A DNA stretch of 64,000 nucleotides, taken from NCBI GenBank assembly GCA_018831265.1, contig JAHJCO010000009.1, positions 1 through 64,000 of the forward strand. The letters are read 5' to 3'. How positions within the stretch are numbered: position 1 is the stretch's first letter; each line of letters starts with the position of its first letter. Below the pieces are notes generated by a model, which worked only from the letters and a program-made list of their open reading frames with translations, was not told the origin of the DNA and made no database searches. The stretch is from Actinomycetota bacterium. GTDB lineage: Bacteria; Actinomycetota; Geothermincolia; Fen-727; Anoxymicrobiaceae. A program made the position numbers and the translations under genes. Of the stretch, positions 52,448 to 61,723 are shown piece by piece.

Positions 52448-52909
52448 ATGACGGACCTGGAGAACGTACGTGAGCTCGGCATAGACATAGACGCCACCTA
52501 CAGCTGGTCGGTCGGCGCTTCGATGGAGAGGTTCGTGAGGGGTCTGGCCGACAGGAGGCTCCTCGGTGCCAGGTGCCCCAAATGCAGCAGGGTCCTCGTG
52601 CCCCCGAGGAAGGTATGCGAGCGGTGTTTCGTCGAGACCGACGAGTGGGTGGAGGTCGGTCCGGGGGGGACCGTCGTCAGCTTCACCGTCGGCGAGGTCG
52701 AGCTGGACGGGAAGGCGGGCGGCTTTAAGGACCTGGACGTGCCGGTCGTAACAGGGCTGATAAAGCCGGACGGGGCGGACACCGCGTTCGTGCACGTCAT
52801 CGGAGAGGCGGACCCGCGGGAGGTCGCTTGCTCGATGAGGGTCGAGGCGGTGTGGGCCGACGAGGCCGGGGGGGCACTGTCAGACCTCCGGTACTTCAAG
52901 CCCCTGTAG
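52448..52909 (+). CDS. DUF35 OB-fold/zinc-ribbon protein 1
   Basis: The 153-residue protein has an N-terminal helix, a rubredoxin-like zinc ribbon (Cys43, 46, 57, 60; CPKC...CERC) and an OB-fold with GTVVSFTVGEV. DUF35 proteins are obligate partners of thiolase-fold enzymes: with Ltp2-type aldolases in steroid side-chain cleavage (as ChsH2) or with archaeal acetoacetyl-CoA thiolase/HMG-CoA synthase. All zinc ligands are present. It lies next to thiolase-fold protein 1 with hairpin H2 in between. Confidence 0.9.
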   Translation: MTDLENVRELGIDIDATYSWSVGASMERFVRGLADRRLLGARCPKCSRVLVPPRKVCERCFVETDEWVEVGPGGTVVSFTVGEVELDGKAGGFKDLDVPVVTGLIKPDGADTAFVHVIGEADPREVACSMRVEAVWADEAGGALSDLRYFKPL

Positions 52910-52910
52910 C

Positions 52911-52937
52911 GTGCAAAAGGGTCAGGCACTTTTGCAC
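52911..52937. repeat. REP-like hairpin H2 with GTCAGGCA apex
   Basis: A perfect 9-bp stem, GTGCAAAAG (52911-52919) with CTTTTGCAC (52929-52937), around GGTCAGGCA. It sits 1 bp after the DUF35-1 stop codon inside the operon, without a T-run, so it more likely stabilises or processes mRNA than terminates it. Confidence 0.65.
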
Positions 52938-52966
52938 ATCGGTGAATCGGAGCGTGGAGGGCAGGC

Positions 52967-54121
52967 ATGGACAGAAGAGTGGCCGTCGTGGGTTACGCTC
53001 AGACCGAGCACCGTCCAAGGATAGACAGCTCCAGGGAGATGATGGTCTACAGGGTCACCCGCGAGCTGCTCGACTCGGCCGGCGTGACCAAGGACCGCGT
53101 AGACACGGTCGTCAGCGCCCAGAACGACTTCCTCGAGGGCCGGACCATCTCCAACATGAGGACAGTGGGCCCCCTCGCCGCCTTCATGAAGGAGGAGACC
53201 AAGGTGGAGATGGACGGTGCCTACGCGGCGCTGTACGCCTACGCCCGCGTACGCTCCGGGCTGCACGACGTAGCCCTGGTGGCCGGCGAGAGCATGGCCT
53301 CGTGCTACCCGGCCTACCTGCCCGCGGTCTGGGCGCTGGACCCCACCTTCGACCGGCCCAACGGTTTCCTGAACGAGCTGAGCGCCGGGGCGCTGCAGGC
53401 CCGCTCCTACATGGAGAGATACGGGGTCAGCGAAGAGCAGGTGGCCGGCGTCTCGGTCAAGAACCTGGGCAGCGCGGCAGGGAACCCGAAGGCCTGCCGG
53501 AGCATTCCCGGCATCGACCTCGCCGCCGTCATGGGCTCCCGGGCGCTGTACTCCCCCCTGCGCGAGCTGAACTGCTACCCGCTCACCGACGGCGCCTGCG
53601 CCCTGCTCCTCGCCGAGGAGAAGACGGCTCTCGAGATGACGGACCGGCCGGTATGGATCCAGGGAGTGGGCAGCTCGAGCGATACCTACTACCTGGGTGA
53701 GAGGAACCTGTCCGGTTGCGACTCGCTCGCGGCCGCGGCTGATGCCGCCTACCGGATGGCGGGGATCTCGGACCCGCGGGCCGAGATCGACGTCGCCGAG
53801 GTTCACGAGAGCTTCTCCCACGAGGAGCTCATCTTCTACGAGGCCCTCGGCCTGTGCGGTGAGGGGGAGGGGGCGGGGCTGCTCGAATCGGGGGCCACGA
53901 GCCCGGACGGAGACCTTCCCGTCAACCCGTCAGGCGGAGCCCTGGGCGCCAACCCGCTGTGCGCGACCGGGCTCATCAGGATCGTCGAGTCGGCGATGCA
54001 GATCAGGGGTGATGCCGGCGACCACCAGGTGCCGGGCGAGGTCGCGACCGCCCTGGCCCAGGGGCAGAACGGCCTGTGTGCCCAGCAGAATGTCGTGTTC
54101 ATCCTGAGGGGGCAGCGATGA
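52967..54121 (+). CDS. Thiolase-fold protein 1 (SCP-x/Ltp type, nucleophilic Cys missing)
   Basis: The 384-residue protein has the SCP-x/lipid-transfer-protein thiolase layout: RVAVVGYAQTE, LVAGESMA, then VAEVHESFSHEE and NPSGGALGANP near the end. The usual NxxCxSG nucleophile region reads VEMDGAYAALYA, with no Cys, and the GHP histidine loop reads GANP. It therefore should not act as a normal thiolase. Cys-less members with a DUF35 partner include the steroid retro-aldolases Ltp2-4. The ATG at 52967 is 29 bp after H2. It overlaps the next gene by ATGA. Confidence 0.85.
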   Translation: MDRRVAVVGYAQTEHRPRIDSSREMMVYRVTRELLDSAGVTKDRVDTVVSAQNDFLEGRTISNMRTVGPLAAFMKEETKVEMDGAYAALYAYARVRSGLHDVALVAGESMASCYPAYLPAVWALDPTFDRPNGFLNELSAGALQARSYMERYGVSEEQVAGVSVKNLGSAAGNPKACRSIPGIDLAAVMGSRALYSPLRELNCYPLTDGACALLLAEEKTALEMTDRPVWIQGVGSSSDTYYLGERNLSGCDSLAAAADAAYRMAGISDPRAEIDVAEVHESFSHEELIFYEALGLCGEGEGAGLLESGATSPDGDLPVNPSGGALGANPLCATGLIRIVESAMQIRGDAGDHQVPGEVATALAQGQNGLCAQQNVVFILRGQR

Positions 54122-55338
54122 GAAACGTGGCTATAGCGGGCGTAGGGTTCTCGAAGCACGTTAGCAAGCGGCGGGATGTCAACATCGCCGAGCTGGTATA
54201 CGAGGCGGTCCGCCCGGTGTTCGAGGATACCGGTCTCTCGCCCGGCGACATCGACGCCTGCGTCACCGGGAACATGCCGGGGTTCGAGGGGATCAACTCG
54301 CCGGAGCTCTGGGGAAGCGGCCAGTGGGGAGGACTGGGGAAGCCCGCCCTCCGCATCACGACCGGGGGGACCACGGGGTCCTCCGTGGCGCACGGCGCAT
54401 TCTACATGGTCGCCTCCGGCCTCTACGACACCGTGCTGACGCTCGCCTTCGAGAAGCAGTCGGACGGCGACACCACCATGGGGCTGAACTCGGTGGCGCT
54501 GGCCGACGCCGCGAGCCAGTTCGCCTACGGCGTGGAGATGCTGCCGTTCCTGGGAGCCCTGGGCGGGGCTATCGGGCTCTTCGTGTACCAGGCCGCGAGT
54601 TACATGCACAAGACCGGTTGCACCATCGACCACTTCGACCGGGCGGCGGCGATGCTCCGGAACAACGCGGTCAGAAACCCCTACTCGCACCTCAAGCAGG
54701 AAGGGGTCACCGCCGAGGATATTGCCGCCACGCGGATGATATCCTACCCCCTGCGCTACGGGCATACCTGTCCGGCGACCGACGGCGCCTGCGCCATGAT
54801 CTTCACCACGGAGGACAGGGCAAAGGCCATAACCGACCGGCCGGCCTGGATAAAGGGGGTCGCGGCCTGCAGCGAGGAGCCCGCGGCCCTGGGCCTGTTC
54901 GGGGGTGGATCGGTGAACCTCGTCCTCGATGACCAGAGGAGCTGCACCTTCGCCGCCAACAAGGCCTACAAGATGGCCGGCATCTCCGACCCGGCGGCCG
55001 AGATCGACATGGCCGAGCCCTACGTGCCGTTCGCCCACCTGTTCTTCATCTACTTCGAGCGTTTGCTCCTCTGCGGCCAGGGTGAGGCTCCGCGCCTGTT
55101 CGACGGGGGAGTGATGGGCATAGGAGGCGACCTGCCGAACTGCCCCTCGGGGGCGGTGATGTCGACCAACGCGATCGGCGCGAGCGCGATGGAGCGGATA
55201 GCGGAGTGCGCGCTGCAGATAATGGGTAAGGCCGGCGAGCACCAGGTGGAAAAGGAAGTCCACCACGCGGTCGCACACGGCCTGGGCGGGGCCGCGAACT
55301 TCAACGTAGTCACGGTGCTGGGCGACAGGCCCAACTAG
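54118..55338 (+). CDS. Thiolase-fold protein 2 (SCP-x/Ltp type, nucleophilic Cys missing)
   Basis: The 406-residue protein starts at an ATG overlapping the stop of the previous gene. It has the same fold (RNVAIAGVGFSKHV, VASGLYDTVLTLAFEK, EIDMAEPYVPFAH, CPSGGAVMSTNAIGAS). The nucleophile position reads GGTTGSSVAHGAF, with Thr where thiolases have Cys. It pairs with the downstream DUF35-2 (12-bp gap), giving two parallel thiolase/DUF35 pairs. The likely role is a retro-aldol or condensation step on a CoA ester; it may alternatively form a mixed complex with protein 1. Confidence 0.85.
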   Translation: MRNVAIAGVGFSKHVSKRRDVNIAELVYEAVRPVFEDTGLSPGDIDACVTGNMPGFEGINSPELWGSGQWGGLGKPALRITTGGTTGSSVAHGAFYMVASGLYDTVLTLAFEKQSDGDTTMGLNSVALADAASQFAYGVEMLPFLGALGGAIGLFVYQAASYMHKTGCTIDHFDRAAAMLRNNAVRNPYSHLKQEGVTAEDIAATRMISYPLRYGHTCPATDGACAMIFTTEDRAKAITDRPAWIKGVAACSEEPAALGLFGGGSVNLVLDDQRSCTFAANKAYKMAGISDPAAEIDMAEPYVPFAHLFFIYFERLLLCGQGEAPRLFDGGVMGIGGDLPNCPSGAVMSTNAIGASAMERIAECALQIMGKAGEHQVEKEVHHAVAHGLGGAANFNVVTVLGDRPN

Positions 55339-55349
55339 GGGGTACCCAC

Positions 55350-55823
55350 ATGGAGGAGCACATCAGCACGTCGGGGACCTGGCCGCTCTCCGCCTTCCGC
55401 TGGAAGACCGAGAGGTTCATGGACAGGTACGTCGAGGCGTTCAGGGAGAGGAAGATACTCGGCATAAAGTGCGCCAACTGTGGGACCGTTTACTCGCCCC
55501 CAGCCCTGATATGCGTGAAGTGCACCACGGAGCTCAGGCTGGAGCGCGACGAGGACTGGATCAGGATGAGCGAGAGGGGAACGGTGCTCTCCTACACTGT
55601 CGCCTACACCGGCGTCGCCCCGGGTGGCCTCAAGGACCTCTCCGAGGACGAGAGGGCTATCTACGTCCTGCTCCAGCTCGACGGCGCCGACACCCACATG
55701 CTCGCTCAGCTCGAGGGGGCGGGCGAGGACGAGGTGCGGGTCGGGATGCGGGTACAGGCCGCATGGGCCTCTGAGACGAAGGGCGCGCTTTCCGACCTGG
55801 CACACTTCGTGCCGGCGCGTTGA
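55350..55823 (+). CDS. DUF35 OB-fold/zinc-ribbon protein 2
   Basis: The 157-residue protein has the zinc ribbon Cys41, 44, 55, 58 (CANC...CVKC) and an OB-fold (GTVLSYTVAYTGVAPGG). It is the partner of thiolase-fold protein 2 by position. Its OB-fold extension GVAPGGLKDLSEDERAIY closely matches the corresponding part of DUF35-1 (AGGFKDLDVP), so the two are paralogues. Confidence 0.9.
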   Translation: MEEHISTSGTWPLSAFRWKTERFMDRYVEAFRERKILGIKCANCGTVYSPPALICVKCTTELRLERDEDWIRMSERGTVLSYTVAYTGVAPGGLKDLSEDERAIYVLLQLDGADTHMLAQLEGAGEDEVRVGMRVQAAWASETKGALSDLAHFVPAR

Positions 55824-55894
55824 CGCCGGGGGCGCGCAACGCGCCCGACCGGTCCCGATCCGGCCGGGATCCAATCGCAGAAAGGGGTTGTCTC

Positions 55895-56686
55895 ATGGCG
55901 TATGAGTACGAGCTGTTGAAGGTGGACGTGGACGAAGGGGTCGCGACCGTGCTGCTGAACCGTCCGCCCCTGAACCCGATGAACGTCGTGCTGTTCACGG
56001 AGATAGGGCAGTGCGCGCGGGAGCTCTCCTTCGATGACGATGTCAGGTCGGTGGTCATCACCGGGGGAGAGGAGCACTTCGCCGCCGGCGCGGACATCAG
56101 GGAGATGGTGGACGCGAGCGCCATAGAGGTCACCAAGGCGATCAGGCTGGTCCAGGCGAGCTTCTCCGCGGTGGAGGACATACCCAAGCCGGTCATCGCG
56201 GCGATAAACGGTTTCGCCCTGGGGGGTGGCTGCGAGCTGGCGATATGCTGTGACTTCCGCTTCGCCCACGAGAAGGCGTTGATCGGGCAGCCGGAGATAC
56301 TCCTGGGCGTGATTCCCGGGGCGGGGGGCACCCAGAGGCTGCCCCGCCTCATCGGGCCGGCGCTCGCAAAGGAGATGATCTACTCAGGCAAGGCCTACAC
56401 GGCCGCCCGGTGCCACGAGATGGGACTGGTGCAGAAGGTGGTGACGGGCGAGGACTCGGTCATCGAGCTGGCCCGGAAGGTGGCCGGAGGCTACGCGAAG
56501 GGCGCCGCGGTCGCGCTGGCGATGGCCAAGCGGGCCGTCAATAAGGGCACCGAGTGCTCCATGGAGGAAGGGTTGATAATAGAGGCACACGGGATCTCGC
56601 TGTGTTTCGCGAGCGAGGACCAGAAGATCGGGATGCGCACCTTCCTGGACGAGGGCCCCGGCAAGGCACGGTTCACAGGCCGCTGA
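55895..56686 (+). CDS. Enoyl-CoA hydratase (crotonase family)
   Basis: The 263-residue crotonase has the oxyanion-hole motif HFAAGADIREM, both catalytic glutamates (GGGCELA and QPEILLGVIPGAGGTQRLPR, as in short-chain enoyl-CoA hydratase) and the usual length. It should add water to a trans-2-enoyl-CoA. The ATG at 55895 with AAAGGGG upstream is chosen over an upstream frame overlapping DUF35-2. In this operon it would act before or after the thiolase-fold enzymes in shortening an acyl-CoA chain. Confidence 0.93.
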   Translation: MAYEYELLKVDVDEGVATVLLNRPPLNPMNVVLFTEIGQCARELSFDDDVRSVVITGGEEHFAAGADIREMVDASAIEVTKAIRLVQASFSAVEDIPKPVIAAINGFALGGGCELAICCDFRFAHEKALIGQPEILLGVIPGAGGTQRLPRLIGPALAKEMIYSGKAYTAARCHEMGLVQKVVTGEDSVIELARKVAGGYAKGAAVALAMAKRAVNKGTECSMEEGLIIEAHGISLCFASEDQKIGMRTFLDEGPGKARFTGR

Positions 56687-56816
56687 CACCGGTTTCTTTG
56701 AGCGCGGTCACCAACCGGGGCCGCCGGACGAGATCTTCGGGGAAGAAAGACTTTCGACCCCCGGTATCGAAGAAAAGAACGGCGGATTCGACGGGAAGAC
56801 GAACCGGGAAGGGTCA

Positions 56817-57425
56817 ATGGGCCAGACCAGCGAGGCGCGGAGCATGTACGACGGGGCCGGCGGTACGGCTGTCGGGAAGTCCGATCAGCTGAACACCGTC
56901 AAGCGGGTCTTCGACGTGGTCAACATGTGGCCCAAGGTGAACGACCCGGCTCTGGAGGAGAGGGTGCGGGAGTTCATCATGACGGCGGGGCCAGATGAAT
57001 TCCTGCGGATGCACCGGGCGGCCTTCGACACCGTCGGGCCGTACCTGTTCGAGGACGACAAGATACAATCGGTGATCGACGACTTCGAGGGAAGGCGGAT
57101 CGGCTTTTCCATCAGGAAGCTCTACGAGGCGACTGTGACCGTGGAGTACCTTCGGTTCAGGGTCGAGCCGGGGATCGAGCCGGGCGTGCCGGTGATGTGG
57201 TGCGCCTCGCGCCAGGACTACGCGGACGCCATGCTGGGCGGCCGCGATCCGTTCGTGATGGTCCTCACGCGGCGGATCGGCGCGACCCGGATGACCACAC
57301 TCCTCAAGTGGTGGCTCCCGCACTTCGATGTCCTGATCAGCGAAGATGTGATGGACAAGTATTCATCCATCCAGCCGGATATCGACAGGGCGATGAAGGC
57401 ACACCTGGCCGCGATGGGCTATTGA
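56817..57425 (+). CDS. SCP2-like protein at the end of the lipid operon
   Basis: The 202-residue protein has no clear family by itself. Residues about 118-180 fit the SCP2 pattern seen in GRE 1 and at 36302-36772: PVMWCASRQDYADAMLGGRD, PFVMVLTRRIG, then a hydrophobic LLKWWLPHFDVL. The N-terminal ~90 residues are helical. The ATG at 56817 has GGAAGGG upstream. It follows the crotonase by 130 bp on the same strand. A lipid/sterol carrier role is inferred from pattern and context. Confidence 0.55.
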   Translation: MGQTSEARSMYDGAGGTAVGKSDQLNTVKRVFDVVNMWPKVNDPALEERVREFIMTAGPDEFLRMHRAAFDTVGPYLFEDDKIQSVIDDFEGRRIGFSIRKLYEATVTVEYLRFRVEPGIEPGVPVMWCASRQDYADAMLGGRDPFVMVLTRRIGATRMTTLLKWWLPHFDVLISEDVMDKYSSIQPDIDRAMKAHLAAMGY

Positions 57426-57695
57426 ACGAGTAGATCGCCCACCCCCGTCACGCGCTATCGCCGCCGGTCCACGGTCTCGCGTCTCCCGACCCGCGGGGTA
57501 TGCGTTGCTGATGGGAGCCTGAAGAACCCGTGCACTCCTCCGAATCAGGTGTAACGAATCCCCCTTTCCTTTCGTTGTATGAGTTGACCGGGAAGCGGCC
57601 CGAGGGCAGTGACCCGCCGCCGTACCGGGGCGACCTGAGCGGTACCGCGGACAGGTGCCGGTAAAGACGGATCACCGCGGAGAAGGGGGACATGG

Positions 57696-60600
57696 ATGAG
57701 AGCACGAAGTGAAGTCGCCTTGCTGGCCGCCGTGGTGCTTATTGCGGCGGCCTTCGCATTACTGGCGCCGGGCACGGCCCGGGCGGCCGAGATCTACGTC
57801 GTTGACATCGCCACCGACGCGAACCCCGGGGGCGGCGGGCAGAGTACGGGAGCCCTGTCGGGCGACCTGCGCTGGTGCATGACACAGGCGAACTCAACTC
57901 CGGGGGAGTACGACCGGATAGACTTCACTATAGCCGGTGCGGGCCCGCACACGATTTCACCGGTCGCCCTCCTGCCCGACATCACTGATGGAGTCTTCAT
58001 CAACGGGTACTCGCAGCCCGGCTCGTTCCCGCCCGGCCCCGGCACCGTCCCGGCGACGATACTGATAGTGATAAACGGAGCGGGGGCGGGGGCCGGCGAC
58101 GGTCTTCACGTATCACCCGGGAGTAACGGGACGACCATCAGCGGGCTGTCGATAATCAACTTCGGCGACGACGGGATCCATCTGGAGAACGTAGGCGGCT
58201 GCCAGGTCCACGCGAACCACATAGGCGTGGACGCGGCCGGGACCGGCGACGGCGGAAACACCTTCATGGGGGTGCACGTAACGGACGGCAGCGCGTCGAA
58301 CACTATCGGGGGGGCCGCCGCGTCCGACCGCAACGTCATCTCGGGCAACTCGGCCGACGGCGTAAGGGTGTCCGGCAGCACCGACAACACGATCTCCGCC
58401 AACTACATAGGCCTCGCCTCCGACGGTACCACCGCGATAATGAACAACGGAAACGGGGTGTACCTGACCACGGCGGCGACCGGCAACACGGTGGGCGGAA
58501 GCACCTCGGGCAGGCGCAACATCATCTCCGGGAACAACAACTGCGGCGTGAACATGTTCATCGCTTCGAGCAACACTGTGGCGGGGAACTACATAGGTAC
58601 GGACGTCGACGGCGACGAGGACGAAGGGAACGCGCAGAGCGGTGTCATGGTCCGGAACGGGTCGAACAACGTCACCGTCGGGGGGGCCGCGGCGGGCGAG
58701 GGGAACGTGATCTCGGGGAACGAGTCCGACGGCGTTCACATCGAGGACTCCATCGGCGTGACGGTGAGCGGCAACCTGATCGGAACCGACTCGACGGGCA
58801 CCCAGGACAGGGGGAACACGGGAGAAGGGGTTCACCTGCTGAACCCGGGCGCGACGGGGAACACCGTCGGGGGTACCACGGCCGCGGAGCGCAACGTGAT
58901 CTCGGGCAACAACGGCGGCGGGGTCTACATCGACGCCGGGGACGGAAACACCGTGGAGGGTAACTTCATCGGGACCGACCAGACGGGTACGGCGGCGGTG
59001 CCGAACTGGCGCGGTGTCGCGATCGACAACGGGGGGGCCGCGAACACCGTGGGGGGAGCCACCATGGCCGAGCGCAACATCATCTCCGGGAACAACGATA
59101 ACGGGGTGTACCTGGGTATCTGCAGCAACAGCGTGATCAGCGGGAACTATATCGGGCTGGACGTGGGAGGCGCGAACGCCCTCGGGAACAACTCGGAGGG
59201 CGTCAAGGTGGCAGCAGGTGCGGCCGACGTAACCATCGGAGGGGATGCGGCGGGCACCGGGAACGTCATCTCATCGAACGGCAGGAGCGGAATCGATATC
59301 GGGGGCGGCGGCTCGGGCATCGACATCAAGGGCAACTACATCGGGCTCGACGCGTCTGGCACGATGGACCGCGGCAACAGCATGGACGGCGTGAGGGTCG
59401 TGAGCTGGGCGGACGTCGTAATCGGGGGCGGAGCCGCCGCGCAGCGCAACGTCATCTCCGACAACGGGATGAACGGAGTTTCCCTGAACACCGCCGCAAC
59501 CACGACGATACAGGGCAACTACATCGGTACCGACGCGGCCGGGGCCGCGGACATGGGTAATGCCGGCTGCGGGGTGTCCGTCTCGAGCAGTGACGGGACC
59601 GTCGTCGGAGGGGCATCGGCGGGCAACAAGATCAACCACAACACCATGCAGGGTGTCTACATGAACATGTCGGCGGACTGCCAGGTAGTGGAGAACCAGA
59701 TTCGCGAGAACGGCGCGGCTGGTGTCACCGTGGAATGGGCCTCCGCGCTGCGCAACAGGCTGAGCAGGAACTCGATCTACCGTAACGGTTCCCCGGGCAT
59801 CGAGCTGCTGAACGGCGGCAATGCCGACTATGCGTCACCCGTGTTTTCTTCGGGCAGCTTCGAGCTGGTCGGGGGAAGCGTGAGCGTGTCGGGGACGGCT
59901 CCTGCCAGCTCGAGCGTCGAGTTCTACTCCACCGGAGCGGAGACCGACCCGAGCGGGAGCGGGCAGGGGATGACTTACCTGGCCACCACCACCGCGAGCG
60001 CGGGCGGTTCGTTCAGCGCGAGCCTCACCGGACTGACTTTCGACGAACATATCTCAGCCATAGCCATCAGCCCGGCCTCGCACCCGAGTGGGGAGGGGAA
60101 CACCTCGGAGTTCGCGACCAACGCGCTGGTGGTACACCCCGCCCCCACGGTCACTTCCGTCACCCCCTCCGCCGCAGCCGCGGGTACGACTGTGAGCATC
60201 CCCAACCTCGCGGGCACAGGCTTCTGGGGAACGCCCTCCGTGCAGTTGATCGGTCCCGCGGCGGGAGCCGGGCAGGCCGGGAAAGGGACCATAACCGCGA
60301 CCAACGTGACCGTGGTTTCCTCCACGAAGATCACCTGCCGGTTCGACCTGGCGGGAGCGACGGAGGGCCTGTACTCCGTCAAGGTGACCAACAACGATGG
60401 AAAGAGCGCCACGAAGGCGAACGCGTTCACCGTGGAGAGCAGCCGGCACACCTGGTACCTCGCCGAGGGAACCACAGCCTGGGGGTTCTCAACCTACATC
60501 TCCGTCCAGAACCCCGGCGCAAGCGCGGTCACCGTCGATGTCACCTACAACACGTCCGAGGGCCCGGTCGCGGGTCCCACGGTCGACATGCCCGCCCGCT

Positions 60601-61721
60601 CACAGGCCACGGTGAACCCCGCCGATACCCTGGGGGAGAAGGACTTCTCGACCCTGGTGGAGTGCACCGACCACACCAGGTCGATAGCCGTGGACCGCAC
60701 CATGTCCTGGACCGGGGGAGCGGGAGCCTCGGGGAAGGGCTCAGGCCAGGAGGCCCACTGCTCGGTAGGCGTGACCTCCCCGGCGAAGACCTGGTACCTG
60801 CCCGAGGGCTCCACCGACTGGGGCTTCGAGTGCTACCTCCTCATCCAGAACCCGGGCACCACTGTGGCGAACTGCACCATCACCTACATGATAGAGGGAG
60901 CGGACCCCGTGGACGTGCCGGTGCAGGTCCCCGCCTCCGGCAGGGGCACCTGGAACATGGCCGAACACATAGGAAGCGAGGATGCCTCAATCAAGGTGGT
61001 CTCGGACGTCCCGGTGATCCCCGAGCGGGCCATGTACCGCAACTCCAGGCGCGAGGGACACGACTCCATCGGCACCACCACCCCCGCAACCGACTACTAC
61101 CTGGCCGAAGGCGCATGCGGATACGATGTGGGTTACATAACCTACGTGCTGGTGCAGAACCCCCAGGAAAGCGCTACCGACGTCGCCATCAGCTACCTGA
61201 CCGGCTCGGGACAGGTCCCCGGCCCTTCCTTCACCATGAGCGCCAACTCACGCAAGACGGTCAGGCTCAACGACCAGCTGCCCCCGAACACGGACGTATC
61301 CACCAGCGTGCATGGCAGCCAGCCCATAATCGCCGAGCGGGCCATGTACTGGAACAACGGCACCGGCGAGGCCTGCCACGACTCCATCGGGATGGACTCC
61401 CCCCATGCCTGCTTCTACCTTCCCGACGGCCAGACCGACGAGGGCCGGGAGACCTGGACCCTCGTCCAGAACCCCAATGATACGGACGTCCAGGTCACAA
61501 TCACCTACATGACCCCACAGGGGACCGGCAACGTGGAAAAGACCGAGACGGTCCCGGCCAACTCCCGCCGCACATTCAACATGGCCGAGCACTCCGGACT
61601 CTCGGGCCGCGCCTCGATCATGGTCGAATCGGCCTCCAGCCCCATCATGGTGGAGCGGGCCATGTACTGGAACTCCCGGGGAGCGGGGACGGACACCATC
61701 GGGGGGTACGCCGACCTGTGA
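57696..61721 (+). CDS. Giant secreted surface protein: right-handed beta-helix, IPT/TIG, four-unit WYLAEG module (adhesin 7)
   Basis: The 1341-residue protein has a signal peptide (VALLAAVVLIAAAFALLAPG, cleavage near ARAAE). A long parallel beta-helix follows (residues about 40-720), built from repeats such as NVISGNNxxGVxI, NTVxGNYIGTD and GNTVGG, like pectate-lyase/NosD-type helices. Next come a linker domain and one IPT/TIG domain (PTVTSVTPSAAAAGTTVSIP). The four-unit module closes the protein (WYLAEG, WYLPEG, YYLAEG, FYLPDG), ending ERAMYWNSRGAGTDTIGGY. It may bind or act on a polysaccharide; the neighbouring sulfatase is consistent with that. Confidence 0.85.
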   Translation: MRARSEVALLAAVVLIAAAFALLAPGTARAAEIYVVDIATDANPGGGGQSTGALSGDLRWCMTQANSTPGEYDRIDFTIAGAGPHTISPVALLPDITDGVFINGYSQPGSFPPGPGTVPATILIVINGAGAGAGDGLHVSPGSNGTTISGLSIINFGDDGIHLENVGGCQVHANHIGVDAAGTGDGGNTFMGVHVTDGSASNTIGGAAASDRNVISGNSADGVRVSGSTDNTISANYIGLASDGTTAIMNNGNGVYLTTAATGNTVGGSTSGRRNIISGNNNCGVNMFIASSNTVAGNYIGTDVDGDEDEGNAQSGVMVRNGSNNVTVGGAAAGEGNVISGNESDGVHIEDSIGVTVSGNLIGTDSTGTQDRGNTGEGVHLLNPGATGNTVGGTTAAERNVISGNNGGGVYIDAGDGNTVEGNFIGTDQTGTAAVPNWRGVAIDNGGAANTVGGATMAERNIISGNNDNGVYLGICSNSVISGNYIGLDVGGANALGNNSEGVKVAAGAADVTIGGDAAGTGNVISSNGRSGIDIGGGGSGIDIKGNYIGLDASGTMDRGNSMDGVRVVSWADVVIGGGAAAQRNVISDNGMNGVSLNTAATTTIQGNYIGTDAAGAADMGNAGCGVSVSSSDGTVVGGASAGNKINHNTMQGVYMNMSADCQVVENQIRENGAAGVTVEWASALRNRLSRNSIYRNGSPGIELLNGGNADYASPVFSSGSFELVGGSVSVSGTAPASSSVEFYSTGAETDPSGSGQGMTYLATTTASAGGSFSASLTGLTFDEHISAIAISPASHPSGEGNTSEFATNALVVHPAPTVTSVTPSAAAAGTTVSIPNLAGTGFWGTPSVQLIGPAAGAGQAGKGTITATNVTVVSSTKITCRFDLAGATEGLYSVKVTNNDGKSATKANAFTVESSRHTWYLAEGTTAWGFSTYISVQNPGASAVTVDVTYNTSEGPVAGPTVDMPARSQATVNPADTLGEKDFSTLVECTDHTRSIAVDRTMSWTGGAGASGKGSGQEAHCSVGVTSPAKTWYLPEGSTDWGFECYLLIQNPGTTVANCTITYMIEGADPVDVPVQVPASGRGTWNMAEHIGSEDASIKVVSDVPVIPERAMYRNSRREGHDSIGTTTPATDYYLAEGACGYDVGYITYVLVQNPQESATDVAISYLTGSGQVPGPSFTMSANSRKTVRLNDQLPPNTDVSTSVHGSQPIIAERAMYWNNGTGEACHDSIGMDSPHACFYLPDGQTDEGRETWTLVQNPNDTDVQVTITYMTPQGTGNVEKTETVPANSRRTFNMAEHSGLSGRASIMVESASSPIMVERAMYWNSRGAGTDTIGGYADL

Positions 61722-61723
61722 GG

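Noticed and set aside
51202..52497. N-terminal extension of the radical SAM protein to 854 residues
   Set aside because: The extra part is antisense to the NMO-like gene and low in recognisable motifs; a TTG with a good ribosome site lies at 51201.
52967..55338. Ordinary acetyl-CoA acetyltransferases
   Set aside because: Neither protein has a Cys at the nucleophile position and the GHP loop is altered.
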